A stretch of 64,000 nt of DNA from Ferrovibrio sp046294345 (lineage in GTDB: Bacteria > Pseudomonadota > Alphaproteobacteria > Ferrovibrionales > Ferrovibrionaceae). Positions 20,002-28,557 of this stretch are shown here, one piece after another. The notes under the pieces were generated by a model, which ran no database searches, was not told the origin of the DNA, and saw nothing but the letters and a program-made list of their open reading frames with translations. Numbering within the stretch: position 1 is the stretch's first letter; each line of letters starts with the position of its first letter. The DNA is taken from positions 30,383 through 94,382 of the forward strand of contig JBKBJT010000011.1 in the NCBI GenBank assembly GCA_046294345.1. The letters run 5' to 3'. Position numbers and translations under genes: made by a program.

Positions 20002-22449
20002 CTACTCGGCGGCATGGGCCAGCCGCAGGTCGGCCAGCGGCTTGAATTCATGGGCGAAGGCGCCGTTCACACGTTCGGCCCAGGGATCGACCTGGGCCAC
20101 CTTCTGCGCCTGCACGAAGCGGGCGAACAATACGCGGCGACGCTCGTGATCCTCGACGATCTGCTGCTTCACGGAATCGAGGCCGACGCGGTGCAGCCAT
20201 TTGTGGATGCGGTCCAGGTAATGCGCCTGCTCGCGATAGAGCTGCATCAGCGCGCCGGTATATTCCAGAACCTCTTCCTCGGTCTCCAGCTTGCACAGCA
20301 GGATGGTCTGCTTGACTTCCAGGCCCGCCGCGCCGGCGATATGGAATTCATAGCCGGAATCGACACAGATGATGCCGATATCCTTCACCGTGGCTTCGGC
20401 GCAGTTGCGCGGGCAGCCGGAAACGCCCAGCTTCACCTTGTGCGGCGTCCAGCTACCCCAGGTGAATTTCTCCAGCCTGATGCCAAGGCCGGTCGAATCC
20501 TGGGTGCCGAAGCGGCACCATTCGCTGCCGACGCAGGTCTTCACCGTGCGGAGGCCTTTGGCATAGGCATGACCCGAAACCATGCCGGCGGCGTTCAGGT
20601 CGGCCCAGACGCCGGGCAGGTCTTCCTTCTTCACGCCGAGCAGGTCGATGCGCTGGCCGCCGGTCACCTTCACGGTGGGGATGTTGTATTTGTCGGCCAC
20701 GTCGGCGATGGCGCGCAGCTCCTTCGCGCTGGTCACGCCGCCCCACATGCGCGGCACCACTGAATAGGTGCCATCCTTCTGGATGTTGGCATGGGCACGC
20801 TCGTTGATGTAGCGCGACTGGTTGTCGTCCACATATTCACCGGGCCAGGTAGCCAGCAGGTAATAATTCAGCGCCGGGCGGCATTTGCTGCAGCCGCAGG
20901 ACGTCTTCCATTCCAGCTCCTGCATCACCGCCGGAATCGACTTCAGCTCCTTGGCCACGATCAGCCGGCGGATATCGTCATGGCCGAGATCGGTGCAGCC
21001 GCAGGCGGCCTTCGTTGCCTTCGGCGCATAGGAATCGCCCAGCGTCAGGCCGATCAGCTTTTCCACCAGTCCGGTGCAGGACCCGCAGGAAGCCGAGGCT
21101 TTGGTGACGGCACGCACTTCTTCCAGCGTGGTCAGGCCATTGGCCGTGATGGCGCCGGTGATCTTGCCCTTGCATACGCCGTTGCAGCCGCAGATCTCTG
21201 CCTCATCCGGCAAGGCTGCAACGGCCGCCATAGGGTCCAGCGGGCTGCCTCCCGCATAGCCTTGGCCGAAAATCAGGGTCTCGCGCATCTCCGCGATATC
21301 GGCGCCCTCGCGCAGAAGCTGGAAGAACCAGGCGCCGTCGCCGGTATCGCCATACAGTACCGTGCCGATGACTCGGTTGTCCTTCAGCACCAGCCGGCGA
21401 TAGACGCCACGCGCCGCATCGCGCAGCACGATCTCCTCGCGGTCGGGCGCCTCGGCAAAGTCACCGGCCGAAAACAGGTCGATGCCGGTGACCTTGAGCT
21501 TCGTCGCGGTCACCGAGCCGTTATAGGCGGCCGGCTCACCCACCAGGGTCGTGGCCAGCACGCCGGCCATCTCATAGAGCGGCGCGACTAGGCCATAGGT
21601 GGCGCCGCGATGCTCCACGCATTCGCCCAGCGCGAAGATATCCGGATCGGAACTGCGCATCTGGTCATCCACGACGATGCCGCGGTTGACGGTCAGACCG
21701 GCCTGCTTGCCCAGCGCGGCATTGGGCCGGATGCCCACCGCCATCACCACCAGGTCGGCGGGGATACGCGTGCCGTCTTCCAGCTCGACCGCCTCCACCC
21801 GGCCATTGCCGGTGATCGCCTTGGTATTGGCCCCGGTAAGCACGCGGATGCCGCGCTCCTCGATGGCCTTTTTCAGCAGGTAGCCGGCGGCCGGATCAAG
21901 CTGGCGTTCCATCAGGGTCGGCATCAGATGCACCACGGTGACCTGCATGCCCTGTTCGGCCAGGCCGGCCGCCGCTTCCAGGCCCAGCAGGCCGCCGCCG
22001 ATCACCACGGCATTGCCGCGCGACTTCGCGGCGAGGATCATGGCATCGACGTCGTCCAGATCGCGGTAACTCAGCACACCCGGCAGGGTGTGGCCCGGCA
22101 CGGGAATGATGAAGGGCACCGAGCCGGTGGCGATCACCAGCTTGTCGTAGGGTTCGGTCAGGCCGTTATCGGTGGTGATGGTCTTTGCTGCACGGTCGAT
22201 GGCGGTAACGCGCGTGCCCTTGTGCAGGGTGATACCGTGGTTGATGTACCAGCCATCGCCATGGATCACGATCTGCTCATAGGTCTTCTCACCCGATAGC
22301 ACGGGGGAGAGCATGATGCGGTCGTAATTCACCCGCGGTTCGGCATTGAAGATCGTCACGGCATAGCGGCCGGGCGCAGCTTCGAACAGCTTCTCCAGCA
22401 TGCGTCCGGGCGCCATGCCGTTACCGATGATGACGAGACGTTCTTTCAT
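20002..22449 (-). CDS. nirB: NAD(P)H-dependent nitrite reductase large subunit
   Basis: An 815-residue flavo-siroheme enzyme reducing nitrite to ammonium with six electrons. The N-terminal ~400 residues have FAD and NAD folds (GNGMAPGRMLE, VVIGGGLLGLEAA). A BFD-like 2Fe-2S motif (CGCNGVCKGK...CGSCTG) and a second Cys cluster (CGC..CGCSKCRP) follow. The C-terminal half binds siroheme and 4Fe-4S through CVGSEWC and GCPRNCAEA. Length and domain order are standard. It sits between nrtD and nirD. Confidence 0.96.
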   Translation of the reverse strand: MKERLVIIGNGMAPGRMLEKLFEAAPGRYAVTIFNAEPRVNYDRIMLSPVLSGEKTYEQIVIHGDGWYINHGITLHKGTRVTAIDRAAKTITTDNGLTEPYDKLVIATGSVPFIIPVPGHTLPGVLSYRDLDDVDAMILAAKSRGNAVVIGGGLLGLEAAAGLAEQGMQVTVVHLMPTLMERQLDPAAGYLLKKAIEERGIRVLTGANTKAITGNGRVEAVELEDGTRIPADLVVMAVGIRPNAALGKQAGLTVNRGIVVDDQMRSSDPDIFALGECVEHRGATYGLVAPLYEMAGVLATTLVGEPAAYNGSVTATKLKVTGIDLFSAGDFAEAPDREEIVLRDAARGVYRRLVLKDNRVIGTVLYGDTGDGAWFFQLLREGADIAEMRETLIFGQGYAGGSPLDPMAAVAALPDEAEICGCNGVCKGKITGAITANGLTTLEEVRAVTKASASCGSCTGLVEKLIGLTLGDSYAPKATKAACGCTDLGHDDIRRLIVAKELKSIPAVMQELEWKTSCGCSKCRPALNYYLLATWPGEYVDDNQSRYINERAHANIQKDGTYSVVPRMWGGVTSAKELRAIADVADKYNIPTVKVTGGQRIDLLGVKKEDLPGVWADLNAAGMVSGHAYAKGLRTVKTCVGSEWCRFGTQDSTGLGIRLEKFTWGSWTPHKVKLGVSGCPRNCAEATVKDIGIICVDSGYEFHIAGAAGLEVKQTILLCKLETEEEVLEYTGALMQLYREQAHYLDRIHKWLHRVGLDSVKQQIVEDHERRRVLFARFVQAQKVAQVDPWAERVNGAFAHEFKPLADLRLAHAAE

Positions 22450-22479
22450 GGCCTTGGACTCCGTTACGCGATAGGCCTG

Positions 22480-23280
22480 TTACGCCGCCTGCACAGCGGG
22501 TGCGCGATGGCGGGCATAGAGGAATTCCAGGATCTGCTGGCGGCAGCGCGTGTATTCCGGGTCGCTTGCCAGGGCCAGACGGTTGCGCGGGCGCGGCAGG
22601 TTCACATCGAGGATTTCGCCGATCGTGGCCGCCGGGCCGTTGGTCATCATCACCACCCGATCCGAGAGCAGCACGGCCTCGTCCACGTCATGGGTGATCA
22701 TGATCACGGTGTTCTTCAGCTTGGCATGCAATTCCATCACGGTGTCCTGCAGCGTCGCCCGGGTCAGCGCGTCCAGGGCGCCGAACGGCTCGTCCAGCAG
22801 CAGCACCTTGGGTTCCATCGCCAGCGCGCGGGCGATGCCGACGCGCTGCTTCATGCCGCCGGAGATTTCCTGGGGCCGCTTGTCGAGGGCGTGGTCCATG
22901 CCCACCAGGGCCAGGTTATGCCGGGTCCATTCATCGCGTTCGGCGGTCGACTTCGCCCTGCCATGCACCTTGTCGACGGCCAGCCGCACATTGTCGTAGA
23001 CCGTCAGCCAGGGCAGCAGCGAATGGTTCTGGAACACCACGGCGCGGTCCGGGCCGGGGTCGTTGACCTCCTTGCCCTGCAGCAGCACGCCGCCATGGGT
23101 GGCGCGCAGCAGGCCGGCCACGATGTTGAGCAGGGTGGATTTGCCGCAGCCGGAATGGCCGATGAGGGCAACGAACTCGCCGCTGCCGATCTGCAGGTGG
23201 ATGTCGCGCAGGGCGATGAAGGGGCCGTTGGCTCCCTTGAAGGTCATCCCGACGTCTTCGAAGCTGAGGTAGGCGCTCAT
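22480..23280 (-). CDS. nrtD: Nitrate ABC transporter ATP-binding protein
   Basis: Cytoplasmic ATPase (266 residues) powering nitrate import with NrtB. Walker A GHSGCGKST, signature ISGGMKQRV and Walker B VLLLDEPFGALD are complete. The start at 23280 is preferred over an in-frame upstream start because AAGGAG lies seven bases before it and it avoids overlap with the preceding gene (stop at 23297). It belongs to the NrtD/SsuB/TauB family; the nitrate assignment rests on context. Confidence 0.92.
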   Translation of the reverse strand: MSAYLSFEDVGMTFKGANGPFIALRDIHLQIGSGEFVALIGHSGCGKSTLLNIVAGLLRATHGGVLLQGKEVNDPGPDRAVVFQNHSLLPWLTVYDNVRLAVDKVHGRAKSTAERDEWTRHNLALVGMDHALDKRPQEISGGMKQRVGIARALAMEPKVLLLDEPFGALDALTRATLQDTVMELHAKLKNTVIMITHDVDEAVLLSDRVVMMTNGPAATIGEILDVNLPRPRNRLALASDPEYTRCRQQILEFLYARHRAPAVQAA

Positions 23281-23296
23281 GGGGAGGCTCCTTGGT

Positions 23297-24613
23297 TTAT
23301 CGGTTGGCGCTGGGGCGACGGGTGGCGAGACTGCCGTCATTCACCTCGCGCGGCTGCGCCGGCGCGGCGGGACGGGCGGACGAGACATACGAGCCGTCGA
23401 AGAACAGGTCGGCGCCCATCTCGATCGGGGCGCTGGCCTGGGCCAGTTGCCACGGGCCCGCATGCAGGCCCTCGGGCTTGCGGTCGATCAGGGGGAAGGG
23501 CTTGTCCAGCGCGGCCGCGGCCTCGCGATAGAGGTCGGTGCGGTAGACCGCATCGGCCACGGCGGAAATGTCGGTGGCCGGGTCGATCAGCTTCCAGCGC
23601 CGCATCTCGGTCAGGTACCATTCGGCCTGGCTGCGCCAGGGAAAATTGGCGCTGTAGCGGCTGAACACGAAGAAATCGGGCATATGCTCGGGGCTGACAT
23701 CCAGGCCATAGCGCACCACGCCGAGCATGCTGAGGCGGATCGCCTCGGCGGCCTGCGGGCCGATATAGTCAGGCCGCGCCAGGATCTCGACGCCCTCCAG
23801 CCGGTTTTCCGGCCGGTCGAGCCATTCGGCGGCCTCGATCAGGGCCATCAGCATATGCTTGTGAGTAAGCGGATTGCGCTCGACCCAGTCGCGGTTGACG
23901 CCGATCACCTTTTCCATGCGGTTGTTCCAGATCTCGTAACCCGAGATCAGGATGCGGCCCACGCCGCGCAGCACGGCCAGCGAATTCCACGGATCGCCGA
24001 CACAGAAGCCATCGATCTCGCCGGCGGCCAGGCGGTCGGTCATCTGCGGTGGCGGCACCACCGCCAGGTTGACGTCACGATCCGGGTCGATGCCGGCCGA
24101 GGCCAGCCAATAGCGCAGCTGGATCTGGTGCGAGGAATAATTGAACACGGTGGCGAAGGTCAGCTTGTCGCGCCCGGCCTTGCGGTCGGCGGTGATCAGC
24201 CGGCGCAGCACGTTGCCGGCCTCGAGCCGGTCCTGCGCCAGGGCCGGTTCGGCATCGACCAGACGGTTCCACAGCCTGGTGGAGATGGTGACGGCGTTGC
24301 CATTCAGATTCAGCACGAAGCTGGTGATCTGCGGCTTCTTCCAGCCCCCTGCGCCAAGCGTAGCGGCCAGCGGCATCGGCGCCAGCATGTGGGCCGCATC
24401 CAGCGCCCCCAGCGCCACCTTGTCGCGCATGTTGGCCCAGGAGGGTTCGCGCACCAGGGTGACGTCCAGCCCCTGGCGCGCGAAGAAGCCCTTTTCCTTC
24501 GCGGCGATCAGCACCGCGCTGTCGGTCAGTGCGATAAAGCCGATCCGCATCGGCGTGAGGACAGCCGGAATGGCGTCCCGCACGGTTTTTGTTCTGGCTG
24601 GACGCCGCGCCAT
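23297..24613 (-). CDS. nasS: NasS-like cytoplasmic nitrate-binding sensor
   Basis: A 438-residue NrtA/CmpA-family solute-binding protein with no signal peptide: the N-terminus is Arg-rich and runs straight into MRIGFIALTDSAVLI. Its fold matches the NrtA encoded two genes upstream, but a cytoplasmic copy beside a NasT gene fits NasS, which holds NasT inactive until nitrate binds. ATG 24613 is preferred over the adjacent GTG because AAGGGG lies six bases upstream. It is unusual in lying between the permease and ATPase genes. It could instead be a transporter-associated binding domain. Confidence 0.75.
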   Translation of the reverse strand: MARRPARTKTVRDAIPAVLTPMRIGFIALTDSAVLIAAKEKGFFARQGLDVTLVREPSWANMRDKVALGALDAAHMLAPMPLAATLGAGGWKKPQITSFVLNLNGNAVTISTRLWNRLVDAEPALAQDRLEAGNVLRRLITADRKAGRDKLTFATVFNYSSHQIQLRYWLASAGIDPDRDVNLAVVPPPQMTDRLAAGEIDGFCVGDPWNSLAVLRGVGRILISGYEIWNNRMEKVIGVNRDWVERNPLTHKHMLMALIEAAEWLDRPENRLEGVEILARPDYIGPQAAEAIRLSMLGVVRYGLDVSPEHMPDFFVFSRYSANFPWRSQAEWYLTEMRRWKLIDPATDISAVADAVYRTDLYREAAAALDKPFPLIDRKPEGLHAGPWQLAQASAPIEMGADLFFDGSYVSSARPAAPAQPREVNDGSLATRRPSANR

Positions 24614-24623
24614 CACGGGCCCC

Positions 24624-25487
24624 TTACTGCTGGCTGTAGCCGCCGATGCGGCTGCCGATGAAGGTGATCATGCGGTCGAGCATGAACCCGACCAGGCCCA
24701 CATAGATCAGCGCCAGAATGATTTCGCTGATCAGCGAGCTGTTCCAGGCATCCCAGATGAAGAAGCCGATGCCGACGCCGCCGATCAGCATCTCGGCGGC
24801 GACGATGGCGAGCCATGAGAGGCCGATGCCGATCTTCAGGCCGGTGAACATGAAAGGCACCGTGGCCGGCAGCATCACCTTGAAGAAGTATTCGAACCCG
24901 TTGAGCTGCAGCACGCGGGCGACGTTGCGGTAATCCTGCGGGATGTTGCGGATACCGACGGCTGTGTTGAGGATGATCGGCCAGACCGCGGTGATGGCGA
25001 TGACGAAGATCGCCGAAGGATCGGCATGCCGGAAGGCGGCCAGCGATAATGGCAGCCAGGCCAGCGGCGGCACGGTGCGCAGAACCTGGAAGATCGGATC
25101 CAGACCACGGAAAGCCAGCGTCGACTGGCCGATCAGCACGCCGAGCGCGATGCCGACCCCGGCGGCGATGGCGAAGCCGATCGCCACGCGCTGCAGGCTG
25201 GAAGCCAGATGCCAGAACAGACCCTTGTCGAGATTGCCCTTGTCGTAGAAGGGGTCGACGATCAGTTCCCAGGTATCCGCCAGCACGGTGGATGGCGGCG
25301 GCAGGGTCGAACCGGGGCTGGAGCAGGCAATCTCCCACACCGCCAGCAGCAGGGCGAGGAACAGGATCGGCGGCAGCACACGCGCCGCCGTGATCCGCAG
25401 TCCGGCGACAACGCGCGGCGCCCAGACGGCGAGGAAACCCTCGCCGCCCAGATCCGCCTTGCTCAGGACATCTGTTTTCACAGCCAT
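24624..25487 (-). CDS. nrtB: Nitrate ABC transporter permease
   Basis: A 287-residue inner-membrane permease with about six hydrophobic helices and a BPD_transp_1 loop region (YRNVARVLQLNGFEYFFKVMLP). ATG 25487 is preferred to an in-frame ATG at 25514, since AAGGAG sits seven bases before it. It pairs with NrtA and NrtD to import nitrate. Confidence 0.92.
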   Translation of the reverse strand: MAVKTDVLSKADLGGEGFLAVWAPRVVAGLRITAARVLPPILFLALLLAVWEIACSSPGSTLPPPSTVLADTWELIVDPFYDKGNLDKGLFWHLASSLQRVAIGFAIAAGVGIALGVLIGQSTLAFRGLDPIFQVLRTVPPLAWLPLSLAAFRHADPSAIFVIAITAVWPIILNTAVGIRNIPQDYRNVARVLQLNGFEYFFKVMLPATVPFMFTGLKIGIGLSWLAIVAAEMLIGGVGIGFFIWDAWNSSLISEIILALIYVGLVGFMLDRMITFIGSRIGGYSQQ

Positions 25488-25518
25488 GGACAGCTCCTTG
25501 TCGTGGGCGGACATGCGG

Positions 25519-26808
25519 TCACACGCGGGTGATGGCCAGGCTCTTCAGATAGCCGGCCGGGTCGGCCGGATCGAAGACCTTGCCGTCGAAGAAGGTTTCC
25601 TTGCCGCGTGACGTGGATTTCGGGATATCCGCGTCCTTCACGCCGATGGCCTTGGCCGCCTCGCGCCACAGGTCTTCGCGGTTGACGTCCTTGATCAGCG
25701 CCTTGGTGTCGGTATCGGCGGGCAGGTAGCCCCAGCGGATATCCTCGGTGAGGAACCACAGCTCGTGGCTCTGGAACGGATAGGAGGCGAAGTCACGCCA
25801 GAACTTCATCACCAGGGGGCTGTCGAGGCCAACCTTGGCCTTGCGGTCACCATCACCGTAATCGATGTTGCCGGTCTGGCGTCCCAGGATGTCGGCCACC
25901 GGCACCTTGAACCAGTCGCGACCGCCGACGATCTTGCACATCTCCTCCTTGTTCTCGAGCTTGTCGCACCATTGCTGGGCTTCCAGCACGGCCATCAGGA
26001 TGGCTTTCGCCGCCTTCGGATTCTTCTCCACCCAGTCGGCGCGCAGGCCGAGTGACTTCTCGGGATGGTCCTTCCACAGCTCGCCCGTGGTGAGGGCGGT
26101 GAAACCGATCTTCTGATGCACCAGCTGCGCGTTCCAGGGCTCACCGACGCAGAAGGCCTCCATGGTGTTGACCTTCATGTTGGCCACCATCTGCGGCGGC
26201 GGTACCACGATGGTGGAGACATCCTTCTCGGGATCGATGCCGTTCGAGGCCATCCAATAGCGCAGCCACAAATCGTGGGTGCCGCCTGGAAAGGTCATGG
26301 CGCATTTGATGTCCTTGCCTTCCGCCTTGGCCTTCTTGAAGCCGGCGGCGAGCGCCTTGGCATCAGTGGTCACACCTTTGCCGGCCCAGCTGTTGGAGAC
26401 CGAGATCGACTGGCCGTTGGTATTCAGGCGAGCCAGGATGTTCATCGGCACCTTGGTCTTGGTGACCTTGCCGGTGGAGATCAGGTAGGGCATCGGTGTC
26501 AGGATATGCGCGCCCGTGATGCCGCCGCCGGCCTCGCCCAGCTCGATATTGTCGCGCGTGGCGCCCCAGGAGGCCTGCTTGTCGATCACCATGTCGGGCA
26601 GGCCGTATTTGGCGTAGAAGCCCTTTTCCTTGGCGATGATCAGCGGAGAGGCATCGGTGAGCGCGATGTAGCCCAGCTTGGTGCCCTTCACCTCCGGGCC
26701 GGCGGCCTGGGCGAAGGCGCCGGCGGGAAACTGCAGCCTGGCGGCGGCCATCACCGCGGCAGCACCGGTGGCGGATTTCAGCAACTGACGACGATTGAAC
26801 ACAGCCAT
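25519..26808 (-). CDS. nrtA: Nitrate-binding protein, Tat-exported
   Basis: A 429-residue periplasmic nitrate-binding component of the ABC importer. ATG 26808 begins a twin-arginine signal (NRRQLLKSATGAAAVMAAA) and is preceded by AGAGGGG. A longer frame upstream would run through the leader terminator hairpin and is rejected as a coding start. The mature part has the NrtA/CmpA pattern (LGYIALTDASPLIIAKEKGFY, PYLISTGK, WRDFASYPFQSHELWFLTEDIRWG). It is first in the structural operon after the regulated leader. Confidence 0.94.
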   Translation of the reverse strand: MAVFNRRQLLKSATGAAAVMAAARLQFPAGAFAQAAGPEVKGTKLGYIALTDASPLIIAKEKGFYAKYGLPDMVIDKQASWGATRDNIELGEAGGGITGAHILTPMPYLISTGKVTKTKVPMNILARLNTNGQSISVSNSWAGKGVTTDAKALAAGFKKAKAEGKDIKCAMTFPGGTHDLWLRYWMASNGIDPEKDVSTIVVPPPQMVANMKVNTMEAFCVGEPWNAQLVHQKIGFTALTTGELWKDHPEKSLGLRADWVEKNPKAAKAILMAVLEAQQWCDKLENKEEMCKIVGGRDWFKVPVADILGRQTGNIDYGDGDRKAKVGLDSPLVMKFWRDFASYPFQSHELWFLTEDIRWGYLPADTDTKALIKDVNREDLWREAAKAIGVKDADIPKSTSRGKETFFDGKVFDPADPAGYLKSLAITRV

Positions 26809-26865
26809 GTCGATCCCCTCTTTCTTTGTCCCTGCTGCCGGGTCGTTGCCCGGCGTCGCGGCCAT

Positions 26866-26919
26866 AAAAAAAGCGCCCTGCAATCGGAGCCTCGGAACCG
26901 AGGCCGGATTGCGGGACGC
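26866..26919 (-). terminator. Leader intrinsic terminator upstream of nrtA
   Basis: On the minus strand GCGTCCCGCAATC and GATTGCAGGGCGC form a 13-bp stem with one mismatch, topped by an inner CCTCG/CGAGG stem. Seven U residues (26872-26866) follow directly. It lies 57 bases before the nrtA start, so read-through is needed for operon expression. Confidence 0.85.
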
Positions 26920-26985
26920 CATTGTCCGTATCGCGATCGACGCTGCTGCTTTGCCTGGGGAGGCGGGGCGGAAGGCCGATCAATC

Positions 26986-27003
26986 CACTGCGCCGTTGCA
27001 GCG
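26986..27003 (-). promoter_or_regulatory. ANTAR-type hexaloop hairpin
   Basis: On the minus strand CGCTGC and GCAGTG form a six-base-pair stem (one G-U pair) closing the six-base loop AACGGC. A at loop position 1 and G at position 4 match the ANTAR-protein recognition rule. Confidence 0.65.
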
Positions 27004-27123
27004 GGTCTCGGTCTTCTCAAAGCAGGATATGTGCCAGATCCGGGAAACCCGGTTTTTCAAGCTTCTAGCCGGCCTGCCCCAATGGCGGCATTTTGCTGCG
27101 CTGCACAAAATGAAGGCAGCTGC

Positions 27124-27702
27124 CTATTTCTTTTTGAGCAGATCGGCAAAGGTCAGCAGGTTTTCCGCCACATCGACCAGGCGCTGCTGGCGATCCATGG
27201 CCAGCTTGCGGAGCGCCGCATAGGCCTCGTCCTCGCCCAGGCCCCGCTCGCGCATCAGCAGGCCCTTGGCCCGGTCGATGATCTTGCGTTCGTTGAGGCT
27301 GGCCCTGGTTTTCTGCAATTCCTCGCGCAGGGCCTGGAATTCGCGGAACCGTGCGATCGCCACGTCGACGATCGGCTTCACCCGGTTCACGTTGAGGCCA
27401 TCGATGATATAGGCCGAAACACCGGCCTGCATCGCCTGCTGGATCATCGATTCGTCCGACTGGTCGACGAACATCACCACCGGGCGCGGCTGTTCGGCGT
27501 TGATCTGCCGCATGCTGTCGATGGTATCGCGCGAGGGCGATTCCATGTCGACGATGATGACGTCGGGGGCAATTTCCTGGACCCGCTGCGCGTTCAGGTC
27601 CCGTGGCGCGAGCTGGGCGACGAGGTCGTAATTCTGCTCGCGCAGGGCGGCGGCCAGTACGCCCGCGCGCTCGGGATTTTCATCGATCAAAAGAATACGC
27701 AC
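27124..27702 (-). CDS. nasT: NasT ANTAR-domain nitrate response antiterminator
   Basis: A 192-residue RNA-binding response regulator. The N-terminal receiver-like domain begins VRILLIDENPERA, with a likely acceptor-position Asp in IIVDMESP. The C-terminal ANTAR domain is clear: ERKIIDRAKGLLMRERGLGEDEAYAALRK is split around conserved Ala, Ala and Leu. GTG 27702 gives the family-typical N-terminus; the upstream TTG would add 16 residues unlike the family. It should bind the hexaloop hairpin downstream and prevent termination when nitrate is present. Confidence 0.92.
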   Translation of the reverse strand: MRILLIDENPERAGVLAAALREQNYDLVAQLAPRDLNAQRVQEIAPDVIIVDMESPSRDTIDSMRQINAEQPRPVVMFVDQSDESMIQQAMQAGVSAYIIDGLNVNRVKPIVDVAIARFREFQALREELQKTRASLNERKIIDRAKGLLMRERGLGEDEAYAALRKLAMDRQQRLVDVAENLLTFADLLKKK

Positions 27703-27797
27703 GCCGGCCACGGCCCTGCACCCTGCTCTGTCAGTCTTGTTTTCAAGCAAGATGCGTACCGGAGGGGCAGAGGGGGCGGGCGGCCGGCCCAGGCAAC

Positions 27798-27832
27798 AAA
27801 AAAACCCGCCAAGTGTTTGACTTGACGGGTTT
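27798..27832 (-). terminator. tRNA terminator at the left island end
   Basis: On the minus strand AAACCCGTCAAGT and ACTTGGCGGGTTT form a 13-bp stem with one G-U pair around the loop CAAAC. A U-run follows (27804-27798). It ends transcription of the tRNA whose 3' part is at 27839-27885. Confidence 0.8.
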
Positions 27833-27876
27833 CCAGGTTGGTTGCGGGGAGAGGATTTGAACCTCTGACCTTCAGG
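27800..27876. repeat. attL: left direct repeat of the island
   Basis: These 77 bases are identical to 63924-64000 in the same orientation. They cover the tRNA terminator and the tRNA 3' half. The right copy is cut by the window end, so the true repeat may be longer. Confidence 0.9.
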
Positions 27877-27885
27877 TTATGAGCC
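27839..27885 (-). pseudogene. 3' fragment of initiator-type tRNA-Met (CAT)
   Basis: On the minus strand the anticodon loop CTCATAA, extra loop, intact T-arm (AGAGG..CCTCT), acceptor 3' strand CCCCGCA, discriminator A and encoded CCA are present. The acceptor resembles bacterial initiator tRNA. The matching 5' acceptor and D-arm are absent: sequence beyond 27885 pairs with nothing and does not fit a tRNA. This is the displaced 3' end left by island integration; the functional gene should lie across the right edge of the window. Confidence 0.8.
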
Positions 27886-27988
27886 GGAACCCAGCCCATA
27901 TCTTACGCCAACCCGGAGACCTGTCTCCAAAAAACCCAATCACTTAGCTGCAATCCCTTGCACCAGCGCCGACCGCTTTGCATCCGGC

Positions 27989-28015
27989 AGTGGAGCGAAA
28001 TTGGAGCGTTTGCAG
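27989..28015 (+). repeat. Left island-end TGGAGCG pair (arm-type site candidate)
   Basis: TGGAGCG occurs at 27991-27997 and 28002-28008, 11 bases apart. The same pair with identical spacing and flanks occurs at 63874-63891 near the right end. One helical turn between copies suits integrase arm binding. Confidence 0.5.
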
Positions 28016-28105
28016 TATAGCAAACTGACGGCGTGCCGCCAACCAGAGCTGGTGCCACCCGAAGTTCAAGGATTCTACTCCAAGACGTCCCGTGGCAGTT
28101 CGGCT

Positions 28106-28123
28106 GTCCGGCCTTTAGGCCGA
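28106..28123 (+). promoter_or_regulatory. 18-bp palindrome upstream of the excisionase-like gene
   Basis: GTCCGGCCTTTAGGCCGA lies 35 bases before ATG 28159. The complement of the same sequence occurs upstream of two minus-strand island genes (60343-60360 and, with one change, 63901-63918). A shared operator is likely. Confidence 0.5.
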
Positions 28124-28158
28124 TAGATTCAAACCGACGAGCCCGGCAACATGGCCTC

Positions 28159-28557
28159 ATGACCACGGCCAACTTGTATCGCCAGGACCACCCGGAACCA
28201 GATCCCCTGCTGACCCAGAAGGACCTTGCCGCCCGATGGCGCTGCTCACTCTCCTATTTACAGAAGTGCGACCTAGCTGACTTGCCGCCCCGCTGTAATG
28301 TTCTTCCCGGCCAGATTCGATATCGGCTCTCGGATGTCCTTCTTTTTGAGGCATCCAGGGTGGACCGAACCCACCCGCTTTACGCATCGGCCAATATCGT
28401 TGGGGCGACCCCGTCTCAGCCCCGCCCCAACCGACCGGCGAAGCAACCGGCGTCCTATCCGGGATTCCCGATTCGCCTGCCCGAGATGACCAATCCGCGC
28501 CCCCGCCGAGGCGGCCGGAAGCCGCGGCCCGCCATCATTGAGGGCGAATCGGCGTAA
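28159..28557 (+). CDS. Excisionase-like helix-turn-helix protein
   Basis: 132 residues. Residues ~14-65 read like the HTH_17/AlpA excisionase family: LLTQKDLAARW, then a tyrosine-containing turn, then VLPGQIRYRLSDVLLFE, which matches the usual GRxxRYxxSDV pattern. The C-terminal tail is basic and Pro/Arg-rich (PRPRRGGRKPRPA) and may add nonspecific DNA contacts. ATG 28159 is chosen because upstream codons overlap the island-end repeats and palindrome. It lies just inside the left att site, the place expected for a recombination directionality factor. A decayed paralogue lies at 58258-58407. Confidence 0.7.
   Translation: MTTANLYRQDHPEPDPLLTQKDLAARWRCSLSYLQKCDLADLPPRCNVLPGQIRYRLSDVLLFEASRVDRTHPLYASANIVGATPSQPRPNRPAKQPASYPGFPIRLPEMTNPRPRRGGRKPRPAIIEGESA

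Larger units (their letters stand above)
26809..27123 (-). promoter_or_regulatory. nas operon leader with antitermination control
   Basis: The gap between nasT and nrtA on the minus strand carries, in transcript order, a hexaloop hairpin (27003-26986) and a long intrinsic terminator (26919-26866), then the nrtA ribosome site. This is the known architecture for NasT (ANTAR) antitermination, in which nitrate frees NasT from NasS. A second ANTAR hairpin is normally present; none with a perfect stem was found. Another hairpin, CCGGG/CCCGG (27040-27052), lies upstream. Confidence 0.7.

Noticed and set aside
18343..20763. Plus-strand open frame of 806 codons opposite nasA, nirD and nirB
   Set aside because: It crosses three well-supported genes on the other strand and has no recognisable protein features.
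26809..26922. Longer NrtA start upstream of 26808
   Set aside because: The extra codons fall in the leader terminator hairpin and would bury the Tat signal; ATG 26808 has a ribosome site and the RR motif at the proper place.
27040..27060. Intrinsic terminator CCGGG/CCCGG plus T-run on the plus strand
   Set aside because: No plus-strand gene ends here. On the minus strand, where nasT ends, the U-run is on the wrong side.
27839..27915. Complete tRNA-Met at the left island end
   Set aside because: The 3' half is perfect, but no sequence to the right complements the acceptor CCCCGCA or forms a D-arm, so only a fragment is present.
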